Below are positions 44,095-53,924 of a stretch of 64,000 nucleotides of DNA, one piece after another. Position 1 is the stretch's first letter, and each line of letters opens with the position of its first letter. The position numbers and the translations under genes were made by a program. The notes beneath the pieces were generated by a model. The model searched no databases. It was given only the letters and a program-made list of their open reading frames with translations, and was not told the origin of the DNA. Origin of the DNA: Methylophilales bacterium MBRSF5 (lineage in GTDB: Bacteria; Pseudomonadota; Gammaproteobacteria; Burkholderiales; Methylophilaceae); NCBI GenBank assembly GCA_001044335.1, contig CP011001.1, positions 1,288,815 through 1,352,814 on the forward strand, in the 5' to 3' direction.

Positions 44095-45393
44095 TTAATC
44101 TTTAGAAACATTCCTATCCAAGGATATATTCCTAGGAAGCTTACCTTTGTAGATTTGTCTTGGCCTACCAATTTTTAAATTATCAGCTACAAACATTTCA
44201 TTCCAATGAGCGATCCAACCTGCAGTCCTCGCTAAAGCAAACACAGCAGTAAACATTGAGTTAGGAATACCAAGAGCCCTCATAACAATGCCTGAATAAA
44301 AATCAACGTTCGGATATAATCTTTTCTTTACAAAATAATCATCTTCAAGCGCAATTTTTTCTAATTTCAAAGCGAGCTTAAATATGGAATCATTCTCTAA
44401 ACCAAGCTCAGATAAAACTTCATGGCATGTTTTTCGCATAATTTCTGCACGAGGATCTTTATTGCGATAAACTCTGTGACCAAAGCCCATCAATCTAAAA
44501 GAATCAGTTGAGTCTTTTGCTCTTTCAATATATTCGCCAATACGACTTTCACTTCTGATCTCTTGTAACATTTTAAGGGTTGCTTCATTAGCTCCACCAT
44601 GGGCAGGTCCCCATAAGGAAGCAATGCCTGAAGAAATACAAGCAAATGGATTGGCACCGCTAGAACCAACTAACCTAACAGTTGAGGTAGAAGCGTTTTG
44701 CTCATGGTCAGCATGTAAAATTAAAATTCTCTCAAATGCACGAACTAGTACAGGATTAATTTTATAATCTTGTGTTGGGCTTGAGAAAAGCATATTTAAG
44801 AAATTTGCAGCATAACTTAAATCATTTCTTGGGTAATTAAATGGTCTACCTAGATTGTAAAGATACGACCATGCTGCGATGGATGGGACTTTGCCGATTA
44901 ATCTATTAGCTGATATTTTTCGATGGTTACGGTTGTAAACATTCATCTCATCAAAATAGAAAGCTGATTTTGAAGCAACGACTGCTGCCATAACAGCCAT
45001 TGGGTGCGCATCACGCCTGAAACCTCGAAAGACACTATTCAGTTGATCATGAAGAAGGTAGTGTTTTTTTACTTCAGATACATATTTTGTTTTTTCATTT
45101 TGATTTGGAAGATCGCCATTAAGCAACAAATAAGCAACATCAAGGAAGTCACAATGCTCAGCTAATTGTTCAATTGGATAACCACGATAAAGAAGAATAC
45201 TCTTTTCACCATCAATAAAAGTTATTGCAGAGCCGCAAGAGGCGGTTGACATAAATCCAGGATCGTAAGTATGCAAACCGTGCTGGGATAACTGAGAAAT
45301 ATCAATTGCTGGCTTACCCATTTTCCCTTCAATGAATGGCAGCTCAATGATTTTTCCATCAGGTAATGTTAACGTAGCTTTTTTTTGATCCAT
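44095..45393 (-). CDS. gltA: Citrate synthase
   Basis: Condenses acetyl-CoA and oxaloacetate (432 aa, the hexameric Gram-negative type). Signature blocks are [25 protein letters not shown] near 70, [14 protein letters not shown] near 230 with the catalytic His, [15 protein letters not shown] near 265 and the [15 protein letters not shown] near 307. The catalytic Asp is in [15 protein letters not shown] near 370. It stands alone, facing erpA, which is an inserted position in the otherwise conserved argC-tyrS string. Confidence 0.97.
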   Translation of the reverse strand: MDQKKATLTLPDGKIIELPFIEGKMGKPAIDISQLSQHGLHTYDPGFMSTASCGSAITFIDGEKSILLYRGYPIEQLAEHCDFLDVAYLLLNGDLPNQNEKTKYVSEVKKHYLLHDQLNSVFRGFRRDAHPMAVMAAVVASKSAFYFDEMNVYNRNHRKISANRLIGKVPSIAAWSYLYNLGRPFNYPRNDLSYAANFLNMLFSSPTQDYKINPVLVRAFERILILHADHEQNASTSTVRLVGSSGANPFACISSGIASLWGPAHGGANEATLKMLQEIRSESRIGEYIERAKDSTDSFRLMGFGHRVYRNKDPRAEIMRKTCHEVLSELGLENDSIFKLALKLEKIALEDDYFVKKRLYPNVDFYSGIVMRALGIPNSMFTAVFALARTAGWIAHWNEMFVADNLKIGRPRQIYKGKLPRNISLDRNVSKD

Positions 45394-45450
45394 CTTAAAT
45401 ATATTAAAAATTAAGGATTCTAATTATAACTTAGATTTAAAGATGTTGAA

Positions 45451-46551
45451 TTAAGGATGTACAACAACGCCTAAGATATTATCTTTTTTAGCGCCTGTTA
45501 TGGTTTTATAGTTGAGTCTTTTATTGTTTATTGATTGACGTGCCAGCCAAGCAAAGCCTGCCGGTTCAATTAACTCAGGCTTAATGCCAAGATATTCTGT
45601 GGTATGAACGTTTTTTTGAGATCGTGTTAATAACTGATCCATGAGTAAATTATTATTTGCTCCACCACCACAAATAAACACATCTTTATAACCGGTTAAA
45701 TTTTCAAATTCCCGTAGAATTAATACAGCAGTTAATTCTAAAAAAGTTCTTTGCACATCTTCAGGTTTGAGGTCATTTAGTTGAAATTTAGCTAACCACT
45801 TTAAATTAAAGTAATCACGACCTGTACTTTTAGGTGGTTTTTTTTTGAAAAATGCGTCATTTAATAAGCGCTTTAACAGATCATCTAAAACTGCTCCACT
45901 TTTAGCCCATGAACCATTTTTATCATATTTTTTATTTCTAATTTTGTTGATCCAAAAGTCCATAAGGACATTACCTGGACCTAAATCGTATCCTTTGATT
46001 GAGTTATTATTGACTATAGAGATATTGGAAAATCCGCCAATATTTACAAATACTCCTTTTTTAATATTTTTAGTATTGAGGAGATATTTATGAAATAAAG
46101 GAATCAAGGGGGCTCCTTCACCATTCGAAGCAATATCCATGTTTCTAAAATTAGAAACAGTTTTTATTTGTGTACGATTTGCTAATAAAAATTCGTTTCC
46201 AATTTGAAGGCTATAAAAATCCCTTGGCACATGTCTAACAGTAGGCCCATGAATACCAATGGCTTCAATTGATGATGGCTCAAGACCGTTATTTAATAAT
46301 AATTGATCAATTAATTTTATGCTGATATCGGAAATTTTATTTCCAAGAATACTGCTTTTATTAAGATCATCAAAGGAAGGTGAATTTAATTCAATAATTT
46401 CCATTTGTAATTTTTTGGAATATTTTTGAGATATGGAATCAATGATTTTAATTTGATCATCATCAATAGAACATAGCGCAACATCAAGACCATCTGATGA
46501 TGTGCCTGACATGATGCCAAAAAATAATTTTTTATCTGACTTGGGCTGCAT
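45451..46551 (-). CDS. anmK: Anhydro-N-acetylmuramic acid kinase
   Basis: Recycles peptidoglycan by opening and phosphorylating anhydro-MurNAc (366 aa). It starts with FFGIMSGTSSDGLDVALC, the glycine-rich ATP loop. IGIHGPTVRHVPRD near 95, FVNIGGFSNISIV near 157, YDLGPGNVLMDFW near 180 and FICGGGANNNLLMDQL near 285 follow. It is divergent from tyrS, as in many betaproteobacteria. Confidence 0.96.
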   Translation of the reverse strand: MQPKSDKKLFFGIMSGTSSDGLDVALCSIDDDQIKIIDSISQKYSKKLQMEIIELNSPSFDDLNKSSILGNKISDISIKLIDQLLLNNGLEPSSIEAIGIHGPTVRHVPRDFYSLQIGNEFLLANRTQIKTVSNFRNMDIASNGEGAPLIPLFHKYLLNTKNIKKGVFVNIGGFSNISIVNNNSIKGYDLGPGNVLMDFWINKIRNKKYDKNGSWAKSGAVLDDLLKRLLNDAFFKKKPPKSTGRDYFNLKWLAKFQLNDLKPEDVQRTFLELTAVLILREFENLTGYKDVFICGGGANNNLLMDQLLTRSQKNVHTTEYLGIKPELIEPAGFAWLARQSINNKRLNYKTITGAKKDNILGVVVHP

Positions 46552-46580
46552 TAACTCTTAAGATTAACTTAATATGAATA

Positions 46581-46586
46581 TATAAT
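46581..46586 (+). promoter_or_regulatory. Possible -10 box of tyrS
   Basis: A TATAAT hexamer 28 bases before the tyrS ATG in the 63-base gap shared with anmK. A weak TTAAGA (46558-46563) is 17 bases upstream and overlaps the anmK-proximal leader. Confidence 0.4.
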
Positions 46587-46614
46587 CATGTTTTATTTAT
46601 AAGCTCAAATAATT

Positions 46615-47784
46615 ATGTTAGATGAAATAAAACGAGGTGCTGATGAAATATTAGTTTTTTCAGAGTTCGAAGAAAAAATAAAATCTGGAAAAAAGCTAAA
46701 AATTAAGGCTGGTTTTGATCCAACGGCTCCTGATTTACATCTAGGCCACACAGTTCTTTTAAATAAATTAAGACAATTTCAAAATTTTGGTCATGAAGTG
46801 ATTTTTTTAATTGGTGATTTCACTGGCATGATTGGTGATCCGACAGGAAAAAATACCACTAGACCTCCTTTAACTGAGGATCAGGTGAAGCAAAATGCCA
46901 AAACTTACCAAAACCAAGTGTTTAAGATTCTAGATAAAGAAAAAACACGTGTTGTGTTTAATTCTGAATGGCTAAAAAATTTGGGTGCTGATGGCATGTT
47001 AAAACTATCTGCTCAGTATACTGTGGCAAGAATGTTGGAGCGAGATGATTTCAGCAAAAGGTTTAAAAGTAACCAATCTATATCAATTCATGAATTTATG
47101 TATCCCTTGATGCAAGGTTACGACTCGGTTGCTCTTGAGGCTGATGTTGAGTTAGGCGGGACAGATCAAAAATTTAATTTATTAATGGGACGAGAATTAC
47201 AGAAAGCATATGGACAAACACCACAGTCGATTCTAACAATGCCACTACTAGAAGGACTGGATGGCGTTAACAAAATGTCGAAATCATTAAATAACTATAT
47301 TGGTATTGAGGAACCTCCTGAGGTGATGTATGCAAAATTGCTATCTATTTCTGATGATTTAATGCTGAGATACATTGACCTGTTATCGTTAAAAAATAAT
47401 GATGAAATTAATTCATGGAAAAAGCGTTTGAAGGGTGGCGAAAACCCAAAAAACATCAAGGACGAGTTTTCTCAAGAAATTATCGAGAGATTCCATGATC
47501 ATGAGGGGTACTTAAAAGCAAAAAAAGATTTTGAACAAAGATCATCAGGCCATGCTCCTGATGAGGTTCAAGAATTTAAAATGAATAAGCAAGATAACTT
47601 AGCAATTCCAAATATTCTGAAAAATATCAACTTTGTTTCAAGTACATCGGAGGCTTTGAGATTAATGAAAAGTGGTGGAATAAGGGTGGATGGAGAAAAG
47701 ATTGATAAGGATTATTCGATAAATACTGATGAATTTCTAATTCAGGTTGGAAAAAGAAAGTTTGGCAAAATAAAATTAACCTAA
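46615..47784 (+). CDS. tyrS: Tyrosyl-tRNA synthetase (TyrZ-like subclass)
   Basis: Charges tRNA-Tyr (389 aa). The class I motif HIGH reads [11 protein letters not shown] (His42-Leu-Gly-His45), and KMSKS is exact in [14 protein letters not shown] near 220. [15 protein letters not shown] near 180 is the tyrosine/tRNA-binding helix. A C-terminal S4 domain ([18 protein letters not shown]) is present. The length and spacing fit the subclass without the longer N-terminal part. Confidence 0.96.
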   Translation: MLDEIKRGADEILVFSEFEEKIKSGKKLKIKAGFDPTAPDLHLGHTVLLNKLRQFQNFGHEVIFLIGDFTGMIGDPTGKNTTRPPLTEDQVKQNAKTYQNQVFKILDKEKTRVVFNSEWLKNLGADGMLKLSAQYTVARMLERDDFSKRFKSNQSISIHEFMYPLMQGYDSVALEADVELGGTDQKFNLLMGRELQKAYGQTPQSILTMPLLEGLDGVNKMSKSLNNYIGIEEPPEVMYAKLLSISDDLMLRYIDLLSLKNNDEINSWKKRLKGGENPKNIKDEFSQEIIERFHDHEGYLKAKKDFEQRSSGHAPDEVQEFKMNKQDNLAIPNILKNINFVSSTSEALRLMKSGGIRVDGEKIDKDYSINTDEFLIQVGKRKFGKIKLT

Positions 47785-47807
47785 CATATTGATTTAAATA
47801 TTTATTT

Positions 47808-47829
47808 TTATACTATTTCATAGTATAAT
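47808..47829 (+). promoter_or_regulatory. Dyad overlapping a -10 box before rimP
   Basis: A perfect 8-bp inverted repeat TTATACTA / TAGTATAA with a five-base spacer (47808-47828) overlaps a perfect TATAAT (47824-47829). A weak -35 TTTATT lies 17 bases upstream (47801-47806). It could be an operator on the promoter of the rimP-nusA-infB operon. Confidence 0.45.
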
Positions 47830-47841
47830 TCTTTTTTTGAG

Positions 47842-47866
47842 ATGGGCCTTTTAGGCCCATTTTTTA
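47842..47866 (+). terminator. Intrinsic terminator between tyrS and rimP
   Basis: Perfect 7-bp stem ATGGGCC / GGCCCAT, loop TTTTA, then six T residues. It may end tyrS, but it also lies downstream of the TATAAT/dyad and only 18 bases before the rimP ATG, so it could act as an attenuator. Confidence 0.85.
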
Positions 47867-47883
47867 TTTTTGATGGTTTTGTG

Positions 47884-48318
47884 ATGGATTTGGAAAAAAT
47901 TATAAGTGAGTCAATACAAAATATAGGTTATGAGTTGGTCGAGTGTGAACACAATCATAATAGTGGCCTGATTAGAATTTTTATTGATAACGGCAATTTA
48001 ATATCTGTCGATGACTGTGTGAAGGTTAGCAATCATTTGAATCGCGTATTGTCAGTAGAGCTGGACTACGACTTTTCAAGATTAGAAGTTTCTTCACCTG
48101 GCGTAGATAGAAAATTAATAAAACTCACAGACTATAAAAGATTTGAAGGTGAAAAAATTAAAATTAAATTGTACTCACCGATAAATAATCAAAAGAAATT
48201 TGATGGAAAATTAATTGCTTCTGATGAAAAAAAAATAAAGATTTTGCTATCAGAGGAAAAAATATTAGAAGTGCCTTTTGATGAAATTCAGATGGCTCGT
48301 TTAAACCCAGATTTATAA
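47884..48318 (+). CDS. rimP: Ribosome maturation factor RimP
   Basis: A 144-residue factor needed for 30S subunit maturation. The ATG at 47884 gives the normal MDLEKIISESIQNIGYELVECE. The family blocks LIRIFIDNGNLISVDDCVKVSNHL and LEVSSPGVDRKL are present. A frame from 47842 would begin inside the terminator hairpin and is rejected. It heads the rimP-nusA-infB-rbfA-truB-rpsO-pnp string. Confidence 0.95.
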   Translation: MDLEKIISESIQNIGYELVECEHNHNSGLIRIFIDNGNLISVDDCVKVSNHLNRVLSVELDYDFSRLEVSSPGVDRKLIKLTDYKRFEGEKIKIKLYSPINNQKKFDGKLIASDEKKIKILLSEEKILEVPFDEIQMARLNPDL

Positions 48319-48332
48319 ATTGGAGAAAGTAA

Positions 48333-49802
48333 ATGAATCGTGAGATGTTAATTTTAGTTGATGCTCTTGCACATGAAAAAAATGTGAGTAAAGAAATTGT
48401 TTTCAATGCTCTAGAGTTGGCTCTAGCATCAGCAACAAAGAAGAAATATCCTCATGGTACAGATATTCGAGTGAAAATTGATCCAGAATCTGGTGCTTAT
48501 GAGTCCTTTAGATGTTGGACTGTGGTTGAGGAAGAGAATCTAGAAAATGAAGAAGCGGAGATTCTATTAATCGATGACCGCGCTAAGGATAAACAAATTG
48601 GAGATGTTATTGAGGAATCCATCCCCTCAGAAGAGTTTGGCAGAATCGGAGCTCAAGCGGCAAAACAAGTAATATTGCAAAAAGTCAGGGAAGCAGAAAG
48701 AGAGCAAGTGCTTAATGAATTTCTTGCAAGAGATGAAAAATTGGTCATGGGTCAAATTAGACGAATGGAGCGCGGTAATGCGATTATTGAAATAGGCAAA
48801 TTAGAAGCTATCTTACCAAGAGACCAAATGATCCCAAAAGAAAACTTGAGAGTTGGTGACAGAATCAGAGCAGCCTTATTGAAAATAGAGACATCAATGC
48901 GAGGACCACAATTAATACTCTCAAGAACATCGCCTGAATTTATAATTAAACTTTTCGAAATTGAAGTGCCAGAAATTGAGGAAGGATTATTGGAAATTAT
49001 GTCCGCCTCAAGAGACCCTGGATCAAGATCAAAGATTGCTGTTAAAGCAAATGATCAAAGATTAGATCCTGTCGGGACATGTGTCGGGATGAGAGGATCA
49101 AGAGTTCAGGCGGTGACAACTGAATTGTCTGGGGAAAGGGTTGATATTGTTTTATGGTCGATTGAGCCAGCACAATTTGTAATTAATTCCATGGCTCCGG
49201 CAGAAGTTTCAAGTATTGTTGTTGACGAAGAAAAAAGAAGTATGGATATTGTCGTTGATGAGGATCAGCTCGCACTTGCCATTGGAAGAAATGGGCAAAA
49301 TATTCGTTTAGCATCCCAATTAACCGGCTGGGAATTAAACATCATGACTGAAGAAGAGTCTGAGAAAAAGCATGAGGAAGAGTACTCAACAGTCAGTCAG
49401 TTATTTATTGAAAAATTAGACGTTGATGAAGAGGTTGCCGATATTCTTGTTAAAGAAGGATTTTCATCATTAGAGGAGATTGCTTATGTCCCTACTGAAG
49501 AATTAAATCAAATGGATATTTTCGATGAGGATACAATTGAAGAATTAAGAACCAGAGCTAAGGCTGCAATCTTAACAGCTGCTATAGCAAATGAAGAAAA
49601 AGTACCTGAAGCTCAAGAAGATCTATTAACCATGGAGGGAATGGATCAAAATACAGCAAATCTTCTTGCATCTAAGGGAATTATTTCAATGGAAGACCTT
49701 GCAGAATTAGCTGTTGATGAGCTACTTGATATCATCAAAATTGATGAGGAAAAAGCTAAAGAGCTAATCATGACCGCAAGAGCCCCTTGGTTTACAGAAT
49801 AA
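48333..49802 (+). CDS. nusA: Transcription termination/antitermination factor NusA
   Basis: Binds RNA polymerase and nascent RNA, tuning pausing, termination and antitermination (489 aa). The N-terminal domain ([26 protein letters not shown]) is followed by S1 (near 135), two KH domains ([21 protein letters not shown] and [20 protein letters not shown]) and two acidic C-terminal helix-hairpin repeats, as in proteobacterial NusA; it ends RAPWFTE. It follows rimP by 14 bases. Confidence 0.97.
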   Translation: MNREMLILVDALAHEKNVSKEIVFNALELALASATKKKYPHGTDIRVKIDPESGAYESFRCWTVVEEENLENEEAEILLIDDRAKDKQIGDVIEESIPSEEFGRIGAQAAKQVILQKVREAEREQVLNEFLARDEKLVMGQIRRMERGNAIIEIGKLEAILPRDQMIPKENLRVGDRIRAALLKIETSMRGPQLILSRTSPEFIIKLFEIEVPEIEEGLLEIMSASRDPGSRSKIAVKANDQRLDPVGTCVGMRGSRVQAVTTELSGERVDIVLWSIEPAQFVINSMAPAEVSSIVVDEEKRSMDIVVDEDQLALAIGRNGQNIRLASQLTGWELNIMTEEESEKKHEEEYSTVSQLFIEKLDVDEEVADILVKEGFSSLEEIAYVPTEELNQMDIFDEDTIEELRTRAKAAILTAAIANEEKVPEAQEDLLTMEGMDQNTANLLASKGIISMEDLAELAVDELLDIIKIDEEKAKELIMTARAPWFTE

Positions 49803-49812
49803 CGGAGAAAAT

Positions 49813-52248
49813 ATGAGTCAGTACACTGTTGAACAATTTGCATCAGAATTAAAGTTACCGGTTGATTTACTTTTAGATCAACTTAAAAATGCTGGTGTAA
49901 AGAAAAATACTTCAAGCGATGAATTATCTGAGGATGATAAAGCTGCACTCCTGTCTTTTTTAAAACAATCGCATGGTGACTCACAAAAACCAAAAAATAA
50001 AATCACCCTTACACGTAAACAAAATTCAGAAATTCAAAAAACTGATAGTTCAGGTAAATCTAGAACGATTCAAGTTGAGGTCAGAAAAAAAAGAACACTC
50101 ATTAAAACCCCAGAAGTTAAAAAAACTGAGTCTGAAGTTGAGAAGCCAAAAGAGATATTAGATGAAAACCAAGTAAAAATTAGGGATGATGAAAAAGCTA
50201 GACATGATGCATTAATGCAGGCTCAGGCAGAAGACAAAAAAAAATCAGAAGATAAAAAACAAGAATCCAAAAAACACATAGATGGGACAATTCACAAACC
50301 TGAAGATAAAGAGATAAAAAAAGAAACAAAAAAAAATAATTGGGAAGATGGGCCAAAGAAAAAAGTTTTAAAGACAAAGAATGCGAACCCTATTCCTGAT
50401 GGATGGAGATCGCCAAAGAATAAAAATAAAAAACAATCACATAAAAATCCTTCAGACCAAGAAACAACTTTTGTTGCTCCAACCGAGCCAGTAATAAAAG
50501 AAGTAATGGTTCCAGAAACAATCACGGTAGCTGATCTAGCTCATAAAATGTCGGTAAAAGCCGCAGAAGTGATTAAATCATTAATGGGCATGGGTATGAT
50601 GGTGACTATTAATCAGGTTCTAGATCAAGATACGGCCATGATTGTGGTTGAAGAGTTGGGCCATGTTGCAAAAAAAGCAGAACAAAATGACCCCGAATCT
50701 ATACTAGACACGGATGAGTCAATTGAACCTATTCTTGAAACAAGACCACCGGTTGTGACTGTTATGGGTCACGTTGATCATGGAAAAACATCACTCTTGG
50801 ATTTCATTAGAACCACTAAAGTGGCATCAGGTGAAGCAGGTGGAATCACTCAACATATAGGAGCCTATCATGTTGAGACAAAAAAAGGGATGGTTTCATT
50901 TTTAGACACACCTGGCCATGAAGCATTCACCGCTATGCGGGCAAGGGGAGCTGGTGTAACTGATATTGTTGTTTTAGTTGTTGCTGCTGATGACGGGGTT
51001 ATGCCACAAACGATTGAGGCAATTAATCACGCAAAAGCCGCTAGTACTCCATTAATCGTTGCAATTAATAAGATCGATAAGCCAGAAGCAAATCCAGAAA
51101 AAGTTAAGAATGAACTCATGACCCATGAAGTTATTCCTGAGGAACTTGGTGGAGATTCCATGTTTTTGGAATTGTCTGCTAAAACAGGTCAAGGTATTGA
51201 TGAGCTTTTAGATGCAATCTTACTGCAAGCAGAAATTTTGGAATTAAAAGCACCAACAAACACTCCTGCAAAAGGAATCGTAGTTGAGTCAAGGTTGGAT
51301 AAAGGTCGAGGCCCTGTCGCGACCATTCTTATCCAATCAGGAATTATGAAATCTAGCGACATGCTTTTGGCTGGATCAAGTTATGGACGCGTGCGAGTGA
51401 TGTTAGATGAGGGTGCAAATCAAATAAAACAGGCAGGTCCATCTATTCCAGTTGAAATTGTTGGTTTATCTGATGTTCCAAATGCAGGTGAGGATGTGAT
51501 CGTCTTAAATGATGAAAAAAAGGCAAGGGAAATTGCCCTCTTCAGGCAGGGTAAATTTAGAGATGTAAAATTTGCGAAACAACAGGCAGCAAAATTAGAA
51601 AATATGTTTGATCAAATGGCTGAGGGAGATGTGAAGACCTTACCATTGATCATTAAATCGGATGTGCAAGGTTCATTTGAAGCACTTAAGGGTTCATTGG
51701 AAAAGTTATCAAATAATGAAGTTAGGATCAACGTCATACACAATGCAGTCGGGGCTGTTAATGAATCTGACATCAATTTAGCTGTTGCATCAAATGCAAT
51801 TATCATCGCGTTCAACGTGAGAGCTGAAGGTGGTGCTAGAAAATCGGCAGAATCTAATGATATTGAAATTAGATATTACAGTATTATTTATGATGCAGTT
51901 GATGATGTTAAGGCTGCTTTAACAGGAATGCTATCACCCGATGAAAAAGAAAACGTCTTGGGCAGTATTGAAATTAGAGAAATCTACAAAGTATCAAAAA
52001 TTGGTACTATTGCAGGGTGTTATGTCACCGATGGCCTTGTCAAGAGAGAATCAAAAGTTAGAGTTCTTAGAGATAATGTTGTAATTTACGATGGAGAGCT
52101 GTCTTCTTTAAAAAGATTTAAGGATGATGTGAAAGAAGTAAAATCAAATTTTGAATGTGGCCTGTCTATAAAAAACTTTAATGATATAAAAGTTGGTGAT
52201 ATTGTTGAGCCATACGAGATTGTTAAGGTTGCAAGAAAACTTCAATAA
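49813..52248 (+). CDS. infB: Translation initiation factor IF-2
   Basis: GTPase that brings fMet-tRNA to the 30S subunit and promotes subunit joining (811 aa). The N-terminal IF2 helix domain ([21 protein letters not shown]) is followed by a long charged linker (about 60-210) rich in Lys and Glu. The GTPase has GHVDHGKTS (from residue 319), DTPGHEAF, and NKID. Domains II to IV follow. The start has a good ribosome site; rbfA begins 2 bases after the stop. Confidence 0.97.
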   Translation: MSQYTVEQFASELKLPVDLLLDQLKNAGVKKNTSSDELSEDDKAALLSFLKQSHGDSQKPKNKITLTRKQNSEIQKTDSSGKSRTIQVEVRKKRTLIKTPEVKKTESEVEKPKEILDENQVKIRDDEKARHDALMQAQAEDKKKSEDKKQESKKHIDGTIHKPEDKEIKKETKKNNWEDGPKKKVLKTKNANPIPDGWRSPKNKNKKQSHKNPSDQETTFVAPTEPVIKEVMVPETITVADLAHKMSVKAAEVIKSLMGMGMMVTINQVLDQDTAMIVVEELGHVAKKAEQNDPESILDTDESIEPILETRPPVVTVMGHVDHGKTSLLDFIRTTKVASGEAGGITQHIGAYHVETKKGMVSFLDTPGHEAFTAMRARGAGVTDIVVLVVAADDGVMPQTIEAINHAKAASTPLIVAINKIDKPEANPEKVKNELMTHEVIPEELGGDSMFLELSAKTGQGIDELLDAILLQAEILELKAPTNTPAKGIVVESRLDKGRGPVATILIQSGIMKSSDMLLAGSSYGRVRVMLDEGANQIKQAGPSIPVEIVGLSDVPNAGEDVIVLNDEKKAREIALFRQGKFRDVKFAKQQAAKLENMFDQMAEGDVKTLPLIIKSDVQGSFEALKGSLEKLSNNEVRINVIHNAVGAVNESDINLAVASNAIIIAFNVRAEGGARKSAESNDIEIRYYSIIYDAVDDVKAALTGMLSPDEKENVLGSIEIREIYKVSKIGTIAGCYVTDGLVKRESKVRVLRDNVVIYDGELSSLKRFKDDVKEVKSNFECGLSIKNFNDIKVGDIVEPYEIVKVARKLQ

Positions 52249-52250
52249 AA

Positions 52251-52592
52251 ATGGCTAAAGATTATCCTCGTTCTAATCAAATAGGGCAGCAGATAAAAAA
52301 AGAAATTGCTGAAATTTTGCAGTACGAGATTCAACATCCTACTCTAGTAAACGTAACCATTACTGATCTTGAACTATCAAAAGATCTAAGGCATGCGAAG
52401 ATTTACTTTATATCAAAGCAAGATCAAATTGAGCTGGAAAAAGCCTTAAAAAGATCTATGAGCTTTATCCGTCAATCTTTATCAAAAAGAATGACTACTA
52501 GAGGCATTCCTAATTTAGAATTTATTTACGATCACTCAATTGATCATAATGATCGAATTAATGAGTTATTAAATTCAGCATTCAAAAAATAA
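52251..52592 (+). CDS. rbfA: Ribosome-binding factor A
   Basis: A 113-residue 30S maturation and cold-adaptation factor with a KH-like fold. Typical sequence: YPRSNQIGQQIKKEIAEILQYEIQHP, VTITDLELSKDLRHAKIYF, and the C-terminal RGIPNLEFIYDHSIDHNDRINELL. Position between infB and truB is universal in this group. Length is normal. Confidence 0.96.
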   Translation: MAKDYPRSNQIGQQIKKEIAEILQYEIQHPTLVNVTITDLELSKDLRHAKIYFISKQDQIELEKALKRSMSFIRQSLSKRMTTRGIPNLEFIYDHSIDHNDRINELLNSAFKK

Positions 52593-52598
52593 TTTTTT

Positions 52599-53495
52599 AT
52601 GATTTCAGGATTAGACCTCAATGATTCAGGGTATATATCAGTTATAAAACCTAAAGGCTGGTCATCAAATCAATTACTTTCAAAACTAAAATGGCTGCTT
52701 CAAATAAAAAAGGCTGGTCATGGAGGCACTCTTGATCCATTTGCAACTGGAATAGTCCCTATTTTTTTCGGAGATGCTACTAAGTTTTCTAATAGAATTT
52801 TAGAAAGTAATAAAGAATACATCGCAGAATTGAAATTAGGCTTTGCAAGTTCTACAGGGGATACAGAAGGTGAATTATCAAAAGATGATTCATTTAACGA
52901 AGAAAAATTACCAAGTAATTTAGAAAATATCCTCAATGAATTTTTAGGCATTCAAAGGCAGACACCACCAAAATATTCAGCACTTAAATATAATGGCAAG
53001 CCATACTACGAATATGCTAGAGAGGGTATAGAAATCCCAATAAAAACAAGAGAAATAGAGATCTTTTCCATTGATTTAGTCAATTTTACGAATCATCAGA
53101 TTACTTTTCAGGTCTCTTGTTCCAAAGGAACATACATAAGAACTTTAGGTGAAGATATTGCAAAAAAAATTGGCACAAAGGGTTATTTAACCAACTTAGA
53201 ACGAATCAGGGTGGGAAATATAAAAAAAATAGACAGTTTTTCAGTTGAGCAAATCGAAGGATTATCTATAGAGGAAAGAAAAAAACTCTTAAAACCTATT
53301 TATCAGCTTTTAGAGTTACCTAAAATAGAATTAAACAATAATGACACAAAAAATATTTTGAATGGTCAAAATTTAGATATTGCAATTGAAGCTGGTGAAA
53401 TTTTATTATTTTTTGAAAAAACTTTTCTTGGCATAGGTATTTCTGATGGTGAAATGATAAAACCTGTGCGATTAATTAGAAGTAAAATTTATTAA
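52599..53495 (+). CDS. truB: tRNA pseudouridine-55 synthase
   Basis: Makes pseudouridine 55 in the T loop of tRNAs (298 aa). The catalytic Asp46 is in KKAGHGGTLDPFATGIVPI. TKFSNRILESNKEYIAELKLG follows, then TPPKYSALKYNGKPYYEYAREG near 124 and CSKGTYIRTLGEDIA near 170, all standard. The C-terminal PUA-like part is short and diverged. rpsO follows after a 67-base gap with its own promoter. Confidence 0.95.
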   Translation: MISGLDLNDSGYISVIKPKGWSSNQLLSKLKWLLQIKKAGHGGTLDPFATGIVPIFFGDATKFSNRILESNKEYIAELKLGFASSTGDTEGELSKDDSFNEEKLPSNLENILNEFLGIQRQTPPKYSALKYNGKPYYEYAREGIEIPIKTREIEIFSIDLVNFTNHQITFQVSCSKGTYIRTLGEDIAKKIGTKGYLTNLERIRVGNIKKIDSFSVEQIEGLSIEERKKLLKPIYQLLELPKIELNNNDTKNILNGQNLDIAIEAGEILLFFEKTFLGIGISDGEMIKPVRLIRSKIY

Positions 53496-53504
53496 CTTAA
53501 ACCA

Positions 53505-53533
53505 TTGTTATTTCTTGCAATTTTATATAAAAT
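53505..53533 (+). promoter_or_regulatory. Promoter of rpsO
   Basis: TTGTTA (53505-53510) and TAAAAT (53528-53533) are 17 bases apart in the truB-rpsO gap. The ribosome site AAGGAA precedes the rpsO ATG. Confidence 0.6.
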
Positions 53534-53562
53534 ACATCGTTCTTAAATGAAGGAAAAAACAA

Positions 53563-53832
53563 ATGGCGTTTACGGCTATAGAAAAAGAAAAAATTGTTAA
53601 AGAGTATGCTCAAGGCACTAATGATACAGGCTCTCCTGAAGTGCAAGTGGCCTTGCTTACTAACCGAATCAACTATTTAACTGAACACTTTAAAACCAAT
53701 GCTAAAGACAACCACTCACGTCGTGGTTTACTTGCAATGGTAAGTCAAAGAAGACGTTTATTAGATTATTTGAAACGTAAAGATCTAACTAGATATCAAG
53801 ATTTAATTAAGCGTTTAGGTTTAAGAAAGTAA
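53563..53832 (+). CDS. rpsO: 30S ribosomal protein S15
   Basis: The 89-residue small-subunit protein that binds 16S rRNA early in assembly. Sequence features: [57 protein letters not shown], which covers the near-invariant core, and the end RLGLRK. A terminator separates it from pnp, an arrangement found in many proteobacteria. Confidence 0.98.
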   Translation: MAFTAIEKEKIVKEYAQGTNDTGSPEVQVALLTNRINYLTEHFKTNAKDNHSRRGLLAMVSQRRRLLDYLKRKDLTRYQDLIKRLGLRK

Positions 53833-53856
53833 TTACAAATCAACTAAATTATTAAG

Positions 53857-53893
53857 AAGCCGATTGTAAGCTTTAAGCTTTATCGGCTTTTTT
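53857..53893 (+). terminator. Intrinsic terminator between rpsO and pnp
   Basis: Stem AAGCCGAT (53857-53864) / ATCGGCTT (53882-53889) with an inner AAGC / GCTT helix, followed by T residues. It lies about 30 bases before the pnp start. Confidence 0.8.
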
Positions 53894-53899
53894 TATAAT
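53894..53899 (+). promoter_or_regulatory. -10 box of pnp abutting the rpsO terminator
   Basis: A perfect TATAAT directly follows the T-tract of the rpsO terminator. A weak -35 (CTTTAA or TTTAAG, 53871-53877) would lie inside the hairpin. Predicted start near 53906 leaves a short leader with the ribosome site GAAGAGAG. Confidence 0.45.
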
Positions 53900-53924
53900 T
53901 TTTTACTGGGAAGAGAGTAAAAAA

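Noticed and set aside
47842..47883. N-terminal extension of RimP
   Set aside because: It would be coded by the terminator hairpin itself. The family start matches ATG 47884.
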